Positions 1 to 12,790 of a stretch of 62,000 nt of DNA are shown piece by piece. Position 1 is the first letter of the stretch. Every line of letters starts with the position of its first letter. Position numbers and translations under genes: made by a program. Origin of the DNA: Gnetum montanum. Its lineage: Eukaryota; Streptophyta; Gnetopsida; Gnetales; Gnetaceae. Below the pieces are notes generated by a model. The model searched no databases, was not told the origin of the DNA, and saw only the letters and a program-made list of their open reading frames with translations. The stretch covers positions 159,577 to 221,576 of the forward strand of contig MNCI01024054.1 in assembly GCA_015680685.1 (NCBI GenBank), in the 5' to 3' direction.

Positions 1-201
1 CACTCCTACTGCGGGCACATGGGAAAAATTCTAACTCTGGAGTGTTCAAACTGCCAGAGCTTCGCTACTTCTAGCCAGGATTGGGAAATGAGGGGAGTGC
101 CACCTCTTATTTATAGATATGGCGGCGGACCGCGATATCGCGTACGCGATATTGCAGGGAAAGACGCGATATCGCGGTGCTATGCATGTCGCGTCTCATC
201 A
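1..201 (-). mobile_element. Athila-like LTR, partial (LTR A)
   Basis: This is the U3/promoter end of a minus-strand LTR cut by the window edge. It aligns by eye with the LTR ending at 15,649: both share the block around 'gcgggcac', 'ttctaact', a minus-strand TATA box (CTATAAATAA, seen here as ttatttatag at 107-116) and CGATATCG words. The end is taken at 201, where the sequence reads ctcatca, the complement of the TGATGA start typical of these LTRs. The U3 holds CGCGATATCGCG at 131-142 and again at 165-176, with a decayed copy between. No purine tract or pol follows, so this may be a solo LTR or the outer end of a copy lying to the left. Confidence 0.72.
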
Positions 202-3029
202 CATATACTGTGTCAATCTTAAAATATGTTATATTTTATATGACATCATTTTAACAAAAGAATTTAATTGTTCAAAACATAGTACCTACTAATTGAAATT
301 ATGACATCAAGGTTAGAACTCTTTATATATTTTCTAACTTACGATCCTAATTTTGATGTTGTTGATTTAGTGCTTTGTTCATATTGCAAGAGGTGATTTT
401 AAAGTTGTGTAAAAGCATTTCTTAATTTTAAAAAAAATAATCTAATGAATAATCCTGTAGTTGAGATGTTTGAAATTAACAAAACTTATTTATTATACAC
501 ATTTAAGAATACAAGTAGTTTTGCAACAAAAAAGAAATCTCTCAAAAGTGGACTTCCCATTGTTCAATCATGCACGAGTATGACATAAATGATTTCATGT
601 GGAATCATTAAAAGAAAGAAAATATTTTTAGAGTTTAGTTTTATGCCTTTTTTGTGTAACTTTGATATAATAGGATCTAAATAGTGAGTTAAGAAAGACA
701 TTATAACTTTGATATATAAGATAATAGTAATTCATAATCCTTTCTACAATTACAAGCATCATAATTTTTACTAACTACTTGTGAATCCTCTTATGAAAAA
801 CAAAGCCATGTTGATTATGTTTATAGATTAGTACTAATCATAATCTATTGTAGATAATCTATAATAAATACTAGTTTTCATTCTGGTAAGTCGTAACACC
901 ATCTTTGGGCTTACTATTACTCTTGGTTAAACTAGATTCAATTCATAAGACTTTTTGTATTTCAATGGCATTGCTTTGATAATGCTATAACTGTTATGTT
1001 GTTGTAGTGTATCTTGGCATCATGGGCTCATGGAAAAATTAAAATTCTTGTAAGTAAACTATTATCCTTCATCTTACATGGGTTAGGCCACTTTGGACTC
1101 ATTCAGTGATTGACTATTAAGTTGGTTTAGCTATCATTACCTCATGGACTACTACCCTAATTTTAGTTTTTTCTTCTCTCCTTCATAGCCTACATAGATA
1201 CTCCTATCTTGAACCCTTCATTTGGGTTCACTATACTAAAGTTCTTCATACATGTCCTTGATGCAATAACCCTTCTTTTGATGTTGGACATCTTCAGGAT
1301 TTCAAAATCTCCTCACGTTATATTTTAGAACTTATGTTTGTTCTCAAGTACTATTTAGAAGATCTAGGAGCTTCTTTCATATTTTATTCCTCTTCATATT
1401 TATGATTTAGACCTTTCTTTGCTTGTGATCTTACAAATCACCAACACCTTCTATTCCTTTTGGCTTATGAATGCTTTTGCTTTCTTTTGTTCCACAAATG
1501 TTATTTCTATTATTGATTTACATTCTTATGTATATCATACATGGTGTGGACTTGAACTCTTTTAACATCATAACTGATTCTTACTCTTGATATATCATTG
1601 TAATCCTTTGTAACAGTTTGCAGCTTAAGTTAAGAAACTAATGATTATATCTTGACTTTAGGGAATATATTCTAATGCTTCCCTTCAAGCATTAGTTTCT
1701 TAACCTTACCTTCTTACATGAAAATTCATTAGAGGTTAAATTACTTGATAATTTTATTTTGATGATTCTATTCTTAATACAGACTTTTCTCTCCTTCACT
1801 CTTGAATTTCAAAACATGCATAAGTTCAATTCTTCTTTTTGTAATATTTTGTTATGATATCCTCTTCCTTTTGTGGGATATTATTATGAATTTGAAAGAT
1901 ACTAGAGGATGAATCTTCAATGATTCCTTTATTTCTATGCATTGCCTCAAAATTCATGCCACCATCATGCATCACATGAGATCTAAGTGATGCTATCTTT
2001 GAATTTTCCTAGAATTGGTCATTAAGATCTTAACATTCAACCTTTATGAGAATCTTTTCAAATGGTCACATCATATCACATGTCGATTTGGGTAGCTTAG
2101 AATTTGCTCGATATAGTATATTCAACTTCCTTCCTTATATCTCATGGGGCAATTCTCCAATACTTCCTTGTGTTCAATCATTTTTACTTGTAGTGTGTTT
2201 TCCTATTTGTGAGACCAACGTTGTTGACATATTGTTCTACAACGGGGCCTATGGGACTTATATAATTTTATCATAAGTCTTGACAATCCTTACAAATAAA
2301 ATAATTTATATCATCTTTTGATGGTGGAGAAAAATTCTAAAAGTCATTTTCTTGGAAATTAAGACAAAAGTTTACATGAAATGGAATTGTGATAGATACA
2401 CATATCCAAGCCTTTATGAATTAGAGTTTCAAAATCAGCCAAACACCATACTTCAACTTTATGAAAAGATTGTCTATTATCATGCATTCTCATTTTGGGA
2501 ATTAATCTAGGTTTGACTACTTATATTTTACATGTCCTGCATTCTCCATTATACATGTAGTACAAAATTTCCATATTTGCAAATAAGATAATTGGAAATC
2601 AAGTTCTCTATGGCTTTCTTTCCTTTTAGTGTTTCAATCAATGCTTTCTTTTGTAACTTCAAATTTCTATAGCTTTTTCATTATGTGCACCACACTAAGT
2701 AGGATAATGGTGTATATTGGTGTCTTGAAATGTAGGTCATAAGCTTACATTTGTAACACATTCTATTGGTACTATCTTTATCCTTGTTTTTCACATAAAA
2801 AATCATTTTCTTGCAACTTATAATTATCTGGATTTTTGAATTTATCACCATTATTTAATAAAAATTATTTTCTTGAAATTTCATTTCTTTTAGGTTTTGT
2901 TCTTTCAAGTTTCATTTATAGGAGCACTCTAGGGTATTTTTGTATCTTGAATTTATTCACTATTACAATTTACAAGTACCTACGACCTTGCAATTACAAG
3001 TAATTATTTTTACAAGATGATAGAACATT
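202..3029. other. Unassigned AT-rich sequence
   Basis: No open reading frame of convincing length and no recognisable transposon domain was found on either strand. The part from about 1,150 to 2,300 is pyrimidine-rich on the plus strand, as the complement of an old A-rich coding strand would be, but the translations I tried gave no motif. Probably very old repeat DNA. Confidence 0.5.
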
Positions 3030-4760
3030 TAATTAATTATAAGAGTTGTATGGATAAAATAAAAATTGAGTATTTCTTGCCATGTAAAAGAGATTGGGCC
3101 ATTTGCAAAGACTACAAGGTCATATTTGGAGAGTGCCTTACAACCCATCATCAATTAATGATCATGGACTTAGCTATATAGAACTTTAAAAGAAGCATGA
3201 GAAAAGGGACTAAATACATAAAATGGTGGAATTTGAAGGAAGACAACATCACCTCATTCAAAGAACACTTGCTTCAAGAAGGCACCTAGAATTAGGATTG
3301 TTTTGAAATTTGAATTTGGGATCAAATGTAAAGTTGCATTAAAAATTTGAAAAAAATATTTTGGATGAAAGAAAAGGTAAAAACTACATCCTAATGGAGA
3401 CATGGTGGTGAAGTAATGCATTGCAACATGCTATCTAAAACAAGAAAAATTCTTTAAGGGATGGCAACAAAGTGGAAACCAAGAAAATAAGATAATATAC
3501 ACAATAGCAAAAAAGAAGACAATAGTAGCAACAACCAAAGACAAACATATGACATTGGATAACTTTTATGAGAAATTAGGAACAAAAAAAGAAGTAAAAT
3601 CTATTTATAATTTAGCAACAATAAAAAATAAGAAATGTAAGAACATTTATAATGTTAAATATATCAATAAGTCACAAGAAGGAATTTTGGTAAAAGACAA
3701 GGACATTTTGTATAGGTAGAAAATTCATTTTCAAGAATTATTTAATGATGAATTTTAAAGAGAAGACATCTAAGAAGAAGAACCAAATTTTGACTTGGTT
3801 AATGAAATTTCTGTATTTAAGGTGAAAATAACCTTATGAAAGATGAAAAATGGAAATGTTATTGGACTAGATAACATTCCTATATAAGATTGGAAAGCAC
3901 TAGGAGATACAAGAGTTTCTTGGCTAACAAAATTTTGAAGGATGGAGTAATGTCTAACTAGAGAAAAATTGTTGTTCCCATCTAAAAAAATAAAGAAAAT
4001 ATGAAAAATTGTACAAACTAAAGCTAATAATCTAGCTTTGAGATAGAGTCATAAAGCTGCATTTGATACTAGAATCAATAGTATCAAAAAAAAAATTTGG
4101 ATTTATGCCAAGGAGATCTATAATAAAGTTCACTCTCATGATATGATAATTGATGGAGAAATTTAGAAAACATTGACAAAATCTACATATGATCTTCATT
4201 GACTTAGAAAAAGCATATGACAGAGTGCCTAAATATATTATGTGGTGAGCTTTGTTGAGGAAAAACATCCTTGATAAATACATTAAAGTGATTAAGGACA
4301 TGCATGAAAGACCTATCACTAAAATTAGAATAACCTGTGGAACAACATCTAACTTTCTAGTCACTATAGGTCTACATCAAGGGTCTATGCTTAGTTGGTA
4401 CGTGTTTGTCATTATTATGGTTGAATTAACAAATAAAATATAAAATGAAATCCCTTAGTGTATGTAAGTTGTCAATGATATTGTGTTGGTGGATATAACA
4501 CTAGAAGATATTGCTTCTAAAATGGAGAAGTGGAGATATGCTCTAGAATCAAAAGGCTTAAAAGTTAGTTGAAGTAAGATAGAATATGTGAATGTAATTT
4601 TAATAATAGGATAAATAGTAATGTAGTAGAAGTGATGCTTTGAAGCCAAAAATTTTCTCACTATAGATAATTTTGCTACCTAGGATCAATTGTCCAATTA
4701 CATGGTAAACTAGATAAAGATATAAGAAATAGAATTAAGGTAGTATGCTTGATGACTCGT
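3030..4760 (+). mobile_element. RTE-type LINE, endonuclease end and reverse transcriptase, decayed
   Basis: Conceptual translation with frameshifts gives the RTE signature order. The end of the endonuclease is at about 3,060-3,240 (RDWAICKDYKVIFGE, then IKWWNLKED). Next comes the linker KMKNGNVIGLDNIP near 3,840, then RT motif FIDLEKAYDRVP at 4,195-4,230, then ITCGTTSNFLVTIGLHQGSM near 4,330, and the catalytic strand at about 4,468-4,494. There the usual ADD reads VND, so one catalytic aspartate is now asparagine. Many in-frame stops rule out activity. The RTE clade encodes endonuclease and RT in one ORF and moves by target-primed reverse transcription; the 3' tail was not located. A second copy of the same segment lies at 40,057-40,640 on the minus strand. 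Confidence 0.85.
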
Positions 4761-6608
4761 TGTAGGTTTGACTACATCGACACGATCCCATCAATGCGTA
4801 CCTATGCATGAATGCATAAGTATTGATGAAGTGTCTTTTTTACAATGAAGTTGAATTTCTACCAAATTTTTGTCATTTTGAGTCTTTTTTTTTCATTAAA
4901 AATATAGTGAGACTAGGTCCAAATCACTTTCTATCTTTTTGATAAAATTTTGGCTATGTGAAAACTCTGCACAATTTTCATTCAAAGAATTAGAATTGTC
5001 AAGATTCCAAAAGTAGCACATTATGATTACATCTGAATTTTGAAGGAAGTTTAATAATGATTAGATCTATGTGAGAATGCAAAAGGCCACTCTAATTTTA
5101 AGATTTCCAAATGGGATCTAGGTGATATTACTTTGAAATGATTCAATTTCAAAAAGTTGAATATGAAAGCAAAATAATGAAGCTTGTGATATATGAGAAA
5201 AAGATGGAAAACATTAAAGATTTGATAAAAGAATTCTCTTGTAATCAAGCTAATAAATGAGATAATGAAATAAAAGAAATCGCTAAAGAAAAAATGTGTA
5301 TGAAAGAAAAATTCACTACATTGGATGTTATTATTGAAGTAGATATGATAAAGAAGTAGCTTAAAAAAATAGGTCAAGAAGCTTATATGCATTTGTTGAT
5401 ATGCAAACTTCTTGATGAAGAAAAAAAAATGAAAGGAAAAAATTTTTAAATTCTATTTTATAGGAATAGAAGAAAAAGAAGATGAAAACCAAATTCAAGA
5501 ATTGATAGTAGTGATAAGACAATGCATATTCAATTGCCTAAAATAAAGGACGTAATTTGTTCTAGGCCTAGAATAAATGAGTTTGGACTTCATGGTAGTG
5601 AATTGCTAACTTTTGTTTAAACTTGTTCATTCTTAAAGTGTAAATTTGGATTCTTATCGATTGTCTACAAAGCATTTTTTTAATAGTACAATATAAATAG
5701 TTCATGTAAATATAGCATAAAATGCCTAGTTAAAATATATCATTCATGTAAATATAAAGCCTAATATGCCTCGTTAAGATATAAATTCTTTGGATTTTTG
5801 GATCCCTTTGGATTTATTGAAAAATTTAGTGGCATTTCTAGACCTAGAAATATTTTTGAATATTTAATTAAAAATCTTTGTCTAGCTTGTACCCTAAGAC
5901 TTTTGGAATAGATCCTTTATGCTCCATGAAGAGGGAAATATAATAACCTTTTTTGTTTGAAGGGTTTTGACTCCTCATGCATTTTGATGTAAAGGGCCCA
6001 GAGTAGGTAGTGAATCATCAAAAGAGAAATATTAGATGAAAGGTGGATCAATTATATACCAAACAGACCCACTAAACTTGGAAAATAATTTTTGTACATT
6101 TCTTATTTTTATGAAATGGAAACCTTGTATACTTGTGAGATACATGAGTCATGTACCTATTTTTTTGAATAAATAATAAAGTATGACAGATATGAATTTG
6201 TTGCATGTGCCATTTGGACCATGAGATTGCAAGGAACATTTTTCATTTTGGCACATGCTATATATTTTGGAAAATTTAATATTATTTATTATATATTAAT
6301 ATTTTATTATTTAATTTAGTAAACCTAAAACACGAATAACTTTATTTTTAAATGTTTGATTGAGGAAAAAAAAATGTCATTGGTGATATCTACTCTTTAA
6401 GCTTTGCCTCTTTATTACCTTTATTACTTTCATTACTCTAAAATACTAATTTCTAAGATTTTTTAAAAGAAAATTTTTATGAGCCAACCATTTGAAGAAA
6501 GGATTTCATGTTTTAAATAGGAATACAATATGTTAATTGTGGTCCTATCAAAGATGGAATTTTAAGCATATACAAGAAATTAATTATGCTTTAGTTTATT
6601 AGGTAAGA
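4761..6608. other. Unassigned AT-rich sequence with a possible coding relic
   Basis: No domain is recognised. A plus-strand frame at about 5,100-5,430 reads as lysine/glutamate-rich, coiled-coil-like sequence (for example KMENIKDLIKEF), followed near 5,540 by LPKIKDVICSRPRINEF, broken by few stops. This could be an old gag-like or host relic and I do not name it. The stretch 4,757-4,835 has gatgcat-like words resembling the U3 words of the LTRs elsewhere. 6,240-6,330 is almost pure AT. Confidence 0.4.
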
Positions 6609-6860
6609 TTGCAACTTCATGTCTTAAATAGACCATGGGTTCATGTGATGAGAACAAAGTACTTGTATAGTGGTTTTGACTTTGTTAATGCTTTTAATAT
6701 TAAAAATCTCTCCTCAATTGGAAAAGGTTTTAGTATATTAAGACATCGGTTTTGTTACCATGGTTTTTTCACAATCAACATTAGAAGTTGTATAATAGAT
6801 TAGAATACGCTACAAAGAATGTTTATATCACTTTACATCCCATGCAAAGAGTTTAATATC
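6609..6860 (+). pseudogene. L1-type LINE fragment (region after the RT)
   Basis: The frame reads VLNRPWVHVMRTKYLYSG, later KGFSILRHRF, then a tryptophan codon now reading as stop. This matches the layout seen in plant L1 ORF2 between the RT and the terminal zinc-binding domain: a 'N.P..W...+..KY' block, then a 'W+G+..LR' block, then 'I..W.D'. No RT or endonuclease is seen beside it, so it is a short orphan fragment. Assignment is by pattern memory only. Confidence 0.45.
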
Positions 6861-6918
6861 TAGTAGATATCCTTAACTCCATTTTTAATCATCGTATTAA
6901 TCTCTTTACTAATAAGAT

Positions 6919-7819
6919 TGATGAGCAGCGGAATAATACAACATCCAACCATATAAGTCACTGGTGTTCACATGCGACCATATCGTAATTCTTGGGTGAA
7001 GCAATTTGCTTATGCTAGTAATTGATTAATGTTCAATATCGTTGCCTTCCCATGTGAGCTAGTGAAATCTAGGTGTATAGTTTAACTCACTATAAGGTAT
7101 ATGATAACTAATGTTGTGTTGGCCATCTTACTCCTAGTAAACATGACAAAATAGTAATGGTTTCTAAGTCTAAGTAAATAATAAACGAATCTATTCTATC
7201 CTAGGAAATGGACATTCATTCCTAATTTACCGTACATGCATTGAACTCATGTGGTCATCATTGGAATTACCAAGTGTACCACTACTGAGTAAATCAAGTG
7301 ATAACACTACTGGATTACTAGATAACTACACTTAGTGCTTGAAATCAGTCACATCCATATTACCTAAAAATAGTAAAAGTAAAATGCAAGAAATGGTAAA
7401 CATTAACTAAGAAAGAATTTAAGTAAAAATGATAAACATTATTCTAAGTAAACAACAAAGAAACTAAGTGGATGCTGCAATAGTGAAAAGTAATCTTGAT
7501 CTTTATCTTCATGCACACTTATATCCAAGTACAAGATGCTTGAATAAAGACTCTGTACAATCAATCAACACCACACTATGGGCACATATTGCTAAATACT
7601 TAGAACTAAAATCACAAAAACAAATTGAAAGAGTTTTGACAAGGATGGACAAAATTGTTGTTTGATCATGCATCTCTAAGTGTTGTGTTTATAGCTAGGT
7701 ATGTATGGCATGATATCAAATATTTGATGTCATAGCATGGGCTCCAATATCAAATACATGATGTCATAGCTCTAATATTGAATGCCCAATATCGTAGCCA
7801 ATAAAATGACATTCTATCA
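6919..7819 (-). mobile_element. Athila-like LTR, 901 bp (LTR B)
   Basis: It starts TGATGAGCAG and ends ctatca, followed at once by tacccccatt, which is the complement of a purine tract (AATGGGGGTA). This marks it as the 3' LTR of a minus-strand element extending to the right. The minus-strand TATA box appears as gtttatagc at 7,687-7,695. To its right the U3 repeats words such as 'tgatgtcatag' (three partial copies at 7,728-7,800). The flanking 5 bp (AAGAT) do not match the right flank of LTR C (ATTCT), and the two LTRs are only loosely similar, so they may belong to different insertions. Confidence 0.8.
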
Positions 7820-7829
7820 TACCCCCATT
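7820..7829 (-). other. Polypurine tract of the Athila-like composite
   Basis: On the minus strand this reads AATGGGGGTA directly before the LTR start TGATAG. Equivalent tracts abut the 3' LTRs at 20,515 (TGTGGGGGTA) and 28,277 (CATGGAGGTA). In LTR retrotransposons this tract primes plus-strand DNA synthesis. Position and purine content support the call. Confidence 0.7.
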
Positions 7830-8039
7830 ACTGACTAAAAGTTTTCCCTTGAGTTAAAACGAAATGAGAATAGAGTTCCTTATAAAATTGGGAGGTAGAT
7901 TTATATGAATGATTAACTATATACATTACTCTTGAATGCTACAATGGTGTTTTACAAAAATTAACACAAGACATGACATGAAAAATTTAACAAAAAACAA
8001 AATTTGGATGAGCTTGATGTAGTCTTATGTAATGCTTGG

Positions 8040-10775
8040 TAATGGTGGCTCTTCCATTCGTTGCTTCCCCTTGTCATCAAGCTTCTAAAATTTGTATCAA
8101 TTCAAAAGCATTTTAAGCTTTTCCTCCTCCATTCTTGGATCATGTACCATCCATGCTTGCTATATAATGTGTGATGGATTGCATACATTCCATGGGCACA
8201 ATAGCTACAGAAACATTTGATTGGCATTGAAATACAAGGCTGCAACTATATTGTTTCTTCTTCAAAATATTTGGCCTTTGCTCATAGTTCATGATAATCT
8301 AATAATATTTTGGCCAGGTTAACTACAATGTCTTTCTACCCTTGATAGCCAACCTTAACTTCTTCTAGTTTAGAGTTTTCCACCTGAAGTTTCTATAGAG
8401 TATCTTTCCAATCTATAAACTCTTTGTCATACAATGCATATGTGGTTGTTTCTTGCTATCCAAGTTCATTTCTAGGCATACCTCTTGTCAACATGGGTAA
8501 GCTAGCATAATGAAGGTTAGCTAACCCCTTGTACTCTTTTAGATATTCAATATATAGGTCTTTATTCTTAACTACCACCTAGTGGACATGGAATTGTTCA
8601 AGATGGGCTATCAATCAGTATTTTATGCTAAAATGGAATTGATTCTAGCCTTCACCATCTAGATCTCTTTTTCATTGATTTTCTTGTACATCCCTACCTA
8701 GTCATGAAAGTGTTTTTTGATCCTTTCATATTTCTTTCCCTCATTCTACCATAGGCTTATTTCAATAGTTGATTTCTAGTGGATAGCACATACCTCCTTT
8801 ATTAAGAGGGTTTTTTTTTTCTTGTGCAAGGTGGCTCATGTCCTAGTTGATCCTCACCAATTGTTCTCTTAACTAGTGAATACTTTCCTCAAGGATGTTC
8901 TTCTATTTCTTCACAATGGTCAACCACATATTTTTTCATTCAAGTTGCTTGTTCTCTTCATGTGCTATGATGAGTGCCTTAGCATGTGCATATGTTTAGG
9001 CTTAAGCTATTGAGGCATTCCACATCGATTTCTCCTTCTCATTCTCTATCTACTTATTTTGCTCATTCAGGAAATTCATTTATTTTATTTTAAACTACTC
9101 TAGCTGATCAAGCGTAATGAATTACGTGGGATCTCTACATTAACCTCTCAAGGTTGCGATCTCTTCTTGTAGTTTGAGAAGTTCAAATTCTTCATTCTCC
9201 ACCCTAGTCTCTACCATGACCAACTTACCCTTTAAGGTAATCAACTCTGACTGCACTGCAATGAAATCACTTGGGATGTCAAAAAGAGTTATCATCATCT
9301 ATGTAATTTGCAGTAGTCCATCTAGCACATCTTCATGGTCTACAAGAGTCATTGAGGTTCCAGCTAACATTTGAGCATCTCTTACTCTAGTTAGATTTGC
9401 CAGTGGCACAACAATTATGTTGAGGGACTCTTTGATATAATCAATGATAACTTTAGTTACTCCCACTACATCTTGGTGGTGCATTACCACAACTGTGGCT
9501 CCCTCTCCATCTTCTAGAATCACTTGGAATGATATAACATACCTAGAGATCTATTGTAATCATTGGATCTCCGCTCATGATTGTAGTGAGATTTTTCCAC
9601 TCACAGTATCAGTAGAAATTATGGGCTCCATGGCATTATCAATAACTCTATATAGGTAGGCCTCCTCCCTTGTTCCTCAACTAATAGTCTCTGCAATTTG
9701 TTGTAGATGACTCATTGATTGTCTATAGTCTTGCTGTGGTGGAAGTGGTACTTGCTATTGTTGTTGTTCTTGTTGCTGCTGCTACTTCTAGCCACTAGGT
9801 CCCACTTGTTGCTATTTTTCAATAGTATGTGTGATTTTCCAAGTGTTGTTTATTCCACACCCTGGACCTTCCTAGGTGGTGCTGGTTTGAGTAGTTCAAC
9901 ATACGAAGAATTTTAGGCCTTCTTGTGAACATCATTGGTGTACCTCAGGATTCCAACTAGTAAGGCATGAGAATGGAAGTGTTGGCTTGCCTACCTTCTT
10001 TTCATGAAACTGCCTCTAGGTATTCATAAAATAAAATTGTGTGATATTAGCATTGTATTTTTCCATCAGGATCACACTTCCTCTAGTCACATAAGTGGAT
10101 AATCTATTTAATCTTTTTTTTGGAAATAAGTGGTATGTGCCAATCTTGAAATAGATTCTTTTCTCTAAAGTTAATTCATTATATCCCTTATCTTCATTGC
10201 CATATACTTATTTTAGCCATAGTTTTCTAATTTTAATATCTGATCTAGTGGATAGGTGTGCTACCCTTATGCCTTCATTGTGTTTTTTTATAGCTTTAGC
10301 TATTGCCTTGACTAAGTATGAGACTGAGACTCCTTTGATGTTAATAGTGGTGTCTTTTTCTTTTTTATGCTAAAATTGATAAGTTTTCCTGAGGTACCAT
10401 TCTCCATTGTTGGATAGGATGGATCATAGTGAAGATGTTTTGAGTTTCATCTTTACCACTTCTGAAACGAACTCCACAAATGGATCAAAGCTCATTTACA
10501 CAATGACTATGGTCAGGTTTGACTTATCTTGGATGGCTTAGAGGTAGTCTTGTAACAATGTGAAACATTATCCTCATACTTGTGGTTCCTCTACCTCTTC
10601 TTAGGCTGACTTTTTGGTAGCAAGAGTTTCTTGATGGATGCTAAATGATTGGGCCTCCTACTCCACATGTTTTGGTTATGGCCCTTGTGCTCCTATTCAA
10701 CCTCTACCACTACCTCTTGGTCATTTGCTTGTAGGTTGTGAGGGTCCACCTTGTGCTCCTCTCTTTAGGGCTATC
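8040..10775 (-). pseudogene. Extra ORF downstream of pol (Athila ORF3-like)
   Basis: Reading leftwards on the minus strand, one largely coherent frame covers about 2.7 kb. It starts with a Gly/Ser/Arg-rich segment (GGPSQPTSK). A globular part follows near 10,090-10,330 (NELTLEKRIYFKIGTYHLFP, then STYVTRGSVILMEKYN, then KPTLPFSCL). This resembles the 'putative plant transposon protein' domain known from the third ORF of Athila-type elements. A glutamine-rich linker lies at 9,720-9,810, then a long Glu/Lys/Leu coiled-coil part, then a cysteine-containing tail near 8,200. Most interruptions are TAG or TAA where CAG or CAA is expected. The location, same strand as pol and between integrase and the 3' LTR, fits an envelope-like or accessory ORF. 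Function is unknown; the domain match is from memory and needs a profile search. Confidence 0.55.
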
Positions 10776-12790
10776 TACAATCAATCAAGGATTTTGAGTT
10801 ACTAAGGGTTTGCACAGATTCGTATGATTCCATACCTTACTTGTACCCTTAGTTACATTAAGCTCTTAGTTTATTATGATTATAGAGTTAAGAAATTTTC
10901 AAAAAGTTACCCCATAGATGTTAGTTTCCTTATAATCCTTCATAGTTATATATTTTATTCTTATTCATGGCTCATAATGATGGTTATGGTTCCTTAAGAA
11001 CATTATTTAAGTGTTATAGCTTTAATATGATTGATTTTTATTAAAAATTTCCAATTTTACCTTTATACATACCCTTAAAATACTTTCTAATTATTAGCAA
11101 TTTTTTGAAAAATTGGCTTAGATTTTCCTCACTAGCACCCCTCATGACTAAGATGAGCACTCTAAGATCAAATAAATTCAAAAATCATGAAAATTATAGC
11201 AATAACATGAAAGTTACAGCTTGGGAAAGCTAGGAGGTCAGAGCTCGAATTAGAGAAGAAAACTAAAAAAATCTCCCTAGGTGCCAATTTAAAAAATGAG
11301 AAATTTAGCTAAGTGTCTACCTATTTATACTTTTTGTTCAATTCGATATTGAGGATCTGACATTGGGCCCACTCTAAAAGTTTACATTTTTTTGATGATG
11401 TTTGAAGATGAAAAATGATTCCTTTTGAGTTTCAAGAAGGATTAAAGCATATTCAAAGGAACTTGGACTATAGATGATGCATATTTTTCAAGAGTTTGTC
11501 ATTGAAAGTTCATAAAGAAGGAATCTTGAGTTATGTAAGTTCATGAAGTTTTGATGAGATGGATGAGATGGGTAATGAATTCTTTAGTATAGAACGGAGT
11601 TATATGATGTAAAGGGAAGTTCTGATTAACATTTATTGGCCTTGGAAGATTCAAGATGATGTGGAATCTCTTAGCAAGTATAAGATACAATAGTTATACC
11701 AGTGGGTCCTACCCAAAGTAAGCTCCAACCCTTAATGCCCTTGTATAACCACATCTAAAAGTATCCTTAGGCACTCAAGGAGTTAAATGCAATGCATACC
11801 TATTTAGAAAAACACACATGTTAGTACCACCAGATTGGAAAATTACACTATGTTACACAAAATCACAAGTTATGATTATTCTCATAATGAAATGAGATGT
11901 ACTTTGAAGGGATTGAAGAAATCAAGAAGTGAGGTATCTTATCATAGGAATAATGAGTTCTTGTGTTTTATTAGTGATTAAAGTGATCATTAGCCTTTTT
12001 GTCCAAGATTCAAACCAAGTCCAAACCATATTTCAATGACATTGCATTTTCTCATCTCTTGGAATGACAATCGTAAGACTACCATTGTTACTAGGAGTAT
12101 TGTCACTTGGTGTATTGTCCAAGGGAGAAGTTTAGTCATGGCATGCTTTATTAAGTTTTTCAATTTCAAAGAAGTTTCCTACCTTTAGGCATGGGTAACA
12201 TGTCTTTCTAGTGACATGGTAAGCCAACGCTTATTTTACTTTTACTCCTATTTTTTGTTAGATCTACAAGGATATAATACAACCTAGACAACATGATAGA
12301 ACTCACAATAGTCATCCAAGAGAGTTCAAAAATCCCCTTGATGTTACACCCTTTACATTTCCACTTGATTCTTCACTTTTTTAGTTCAAACATAATGATC
12401 ATAAGTTTATTCTTAGTTGTATGGTGAGAAGAATATCATTATGGCCATGGTAAGAAGTTCTTATTAATGGGATGGATGGATAGATGGTGTGGGCTCACTG
12501 TTCAAATAATTAGTCCCTTCTAATTTAATAACATAGAGAAATTTTCACTTTATTGAACTACATCTTGCCTTATTCATAATGTGTTTTATTAGCAACTGAA
12601 ATCAATTACAAAGGAAATGAAAACAAAGTATGAAAAAGATAGTAAGAATTGGAAAAAGATGTAAAGAATGGAAAATCATTAAAGAAGTGAAAAATGCAAA
12701 AGAATATTAAAAATTGAAGAAATGATAAAAGAATGAAAAATTATTAAATAATGTGTAAAATGAAAAGAAAATGAAAAGCTTAGTAAAGTA
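10776..12790 (-). other. Non-coding spacer between pol and the extra ORF
   Basis: AT-rich sequence with no ORF. It contains a block near 11,700-11,780 ('gtgggtcct', 'tgcccttg') that recurs at 22,137 and 28,990 in the two other Athila-like elements, and a block near 12,180 ('ttaggcatgggtaacatgtc') that recurs at 22,630. These shared blocks tie the region to the same element family as the 3' non-coding part behind integrase. The stretch 11,200-11,380 has a tatttata box and could be a decayed LTR edge; this is uncertain. Confidence 0.5.
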
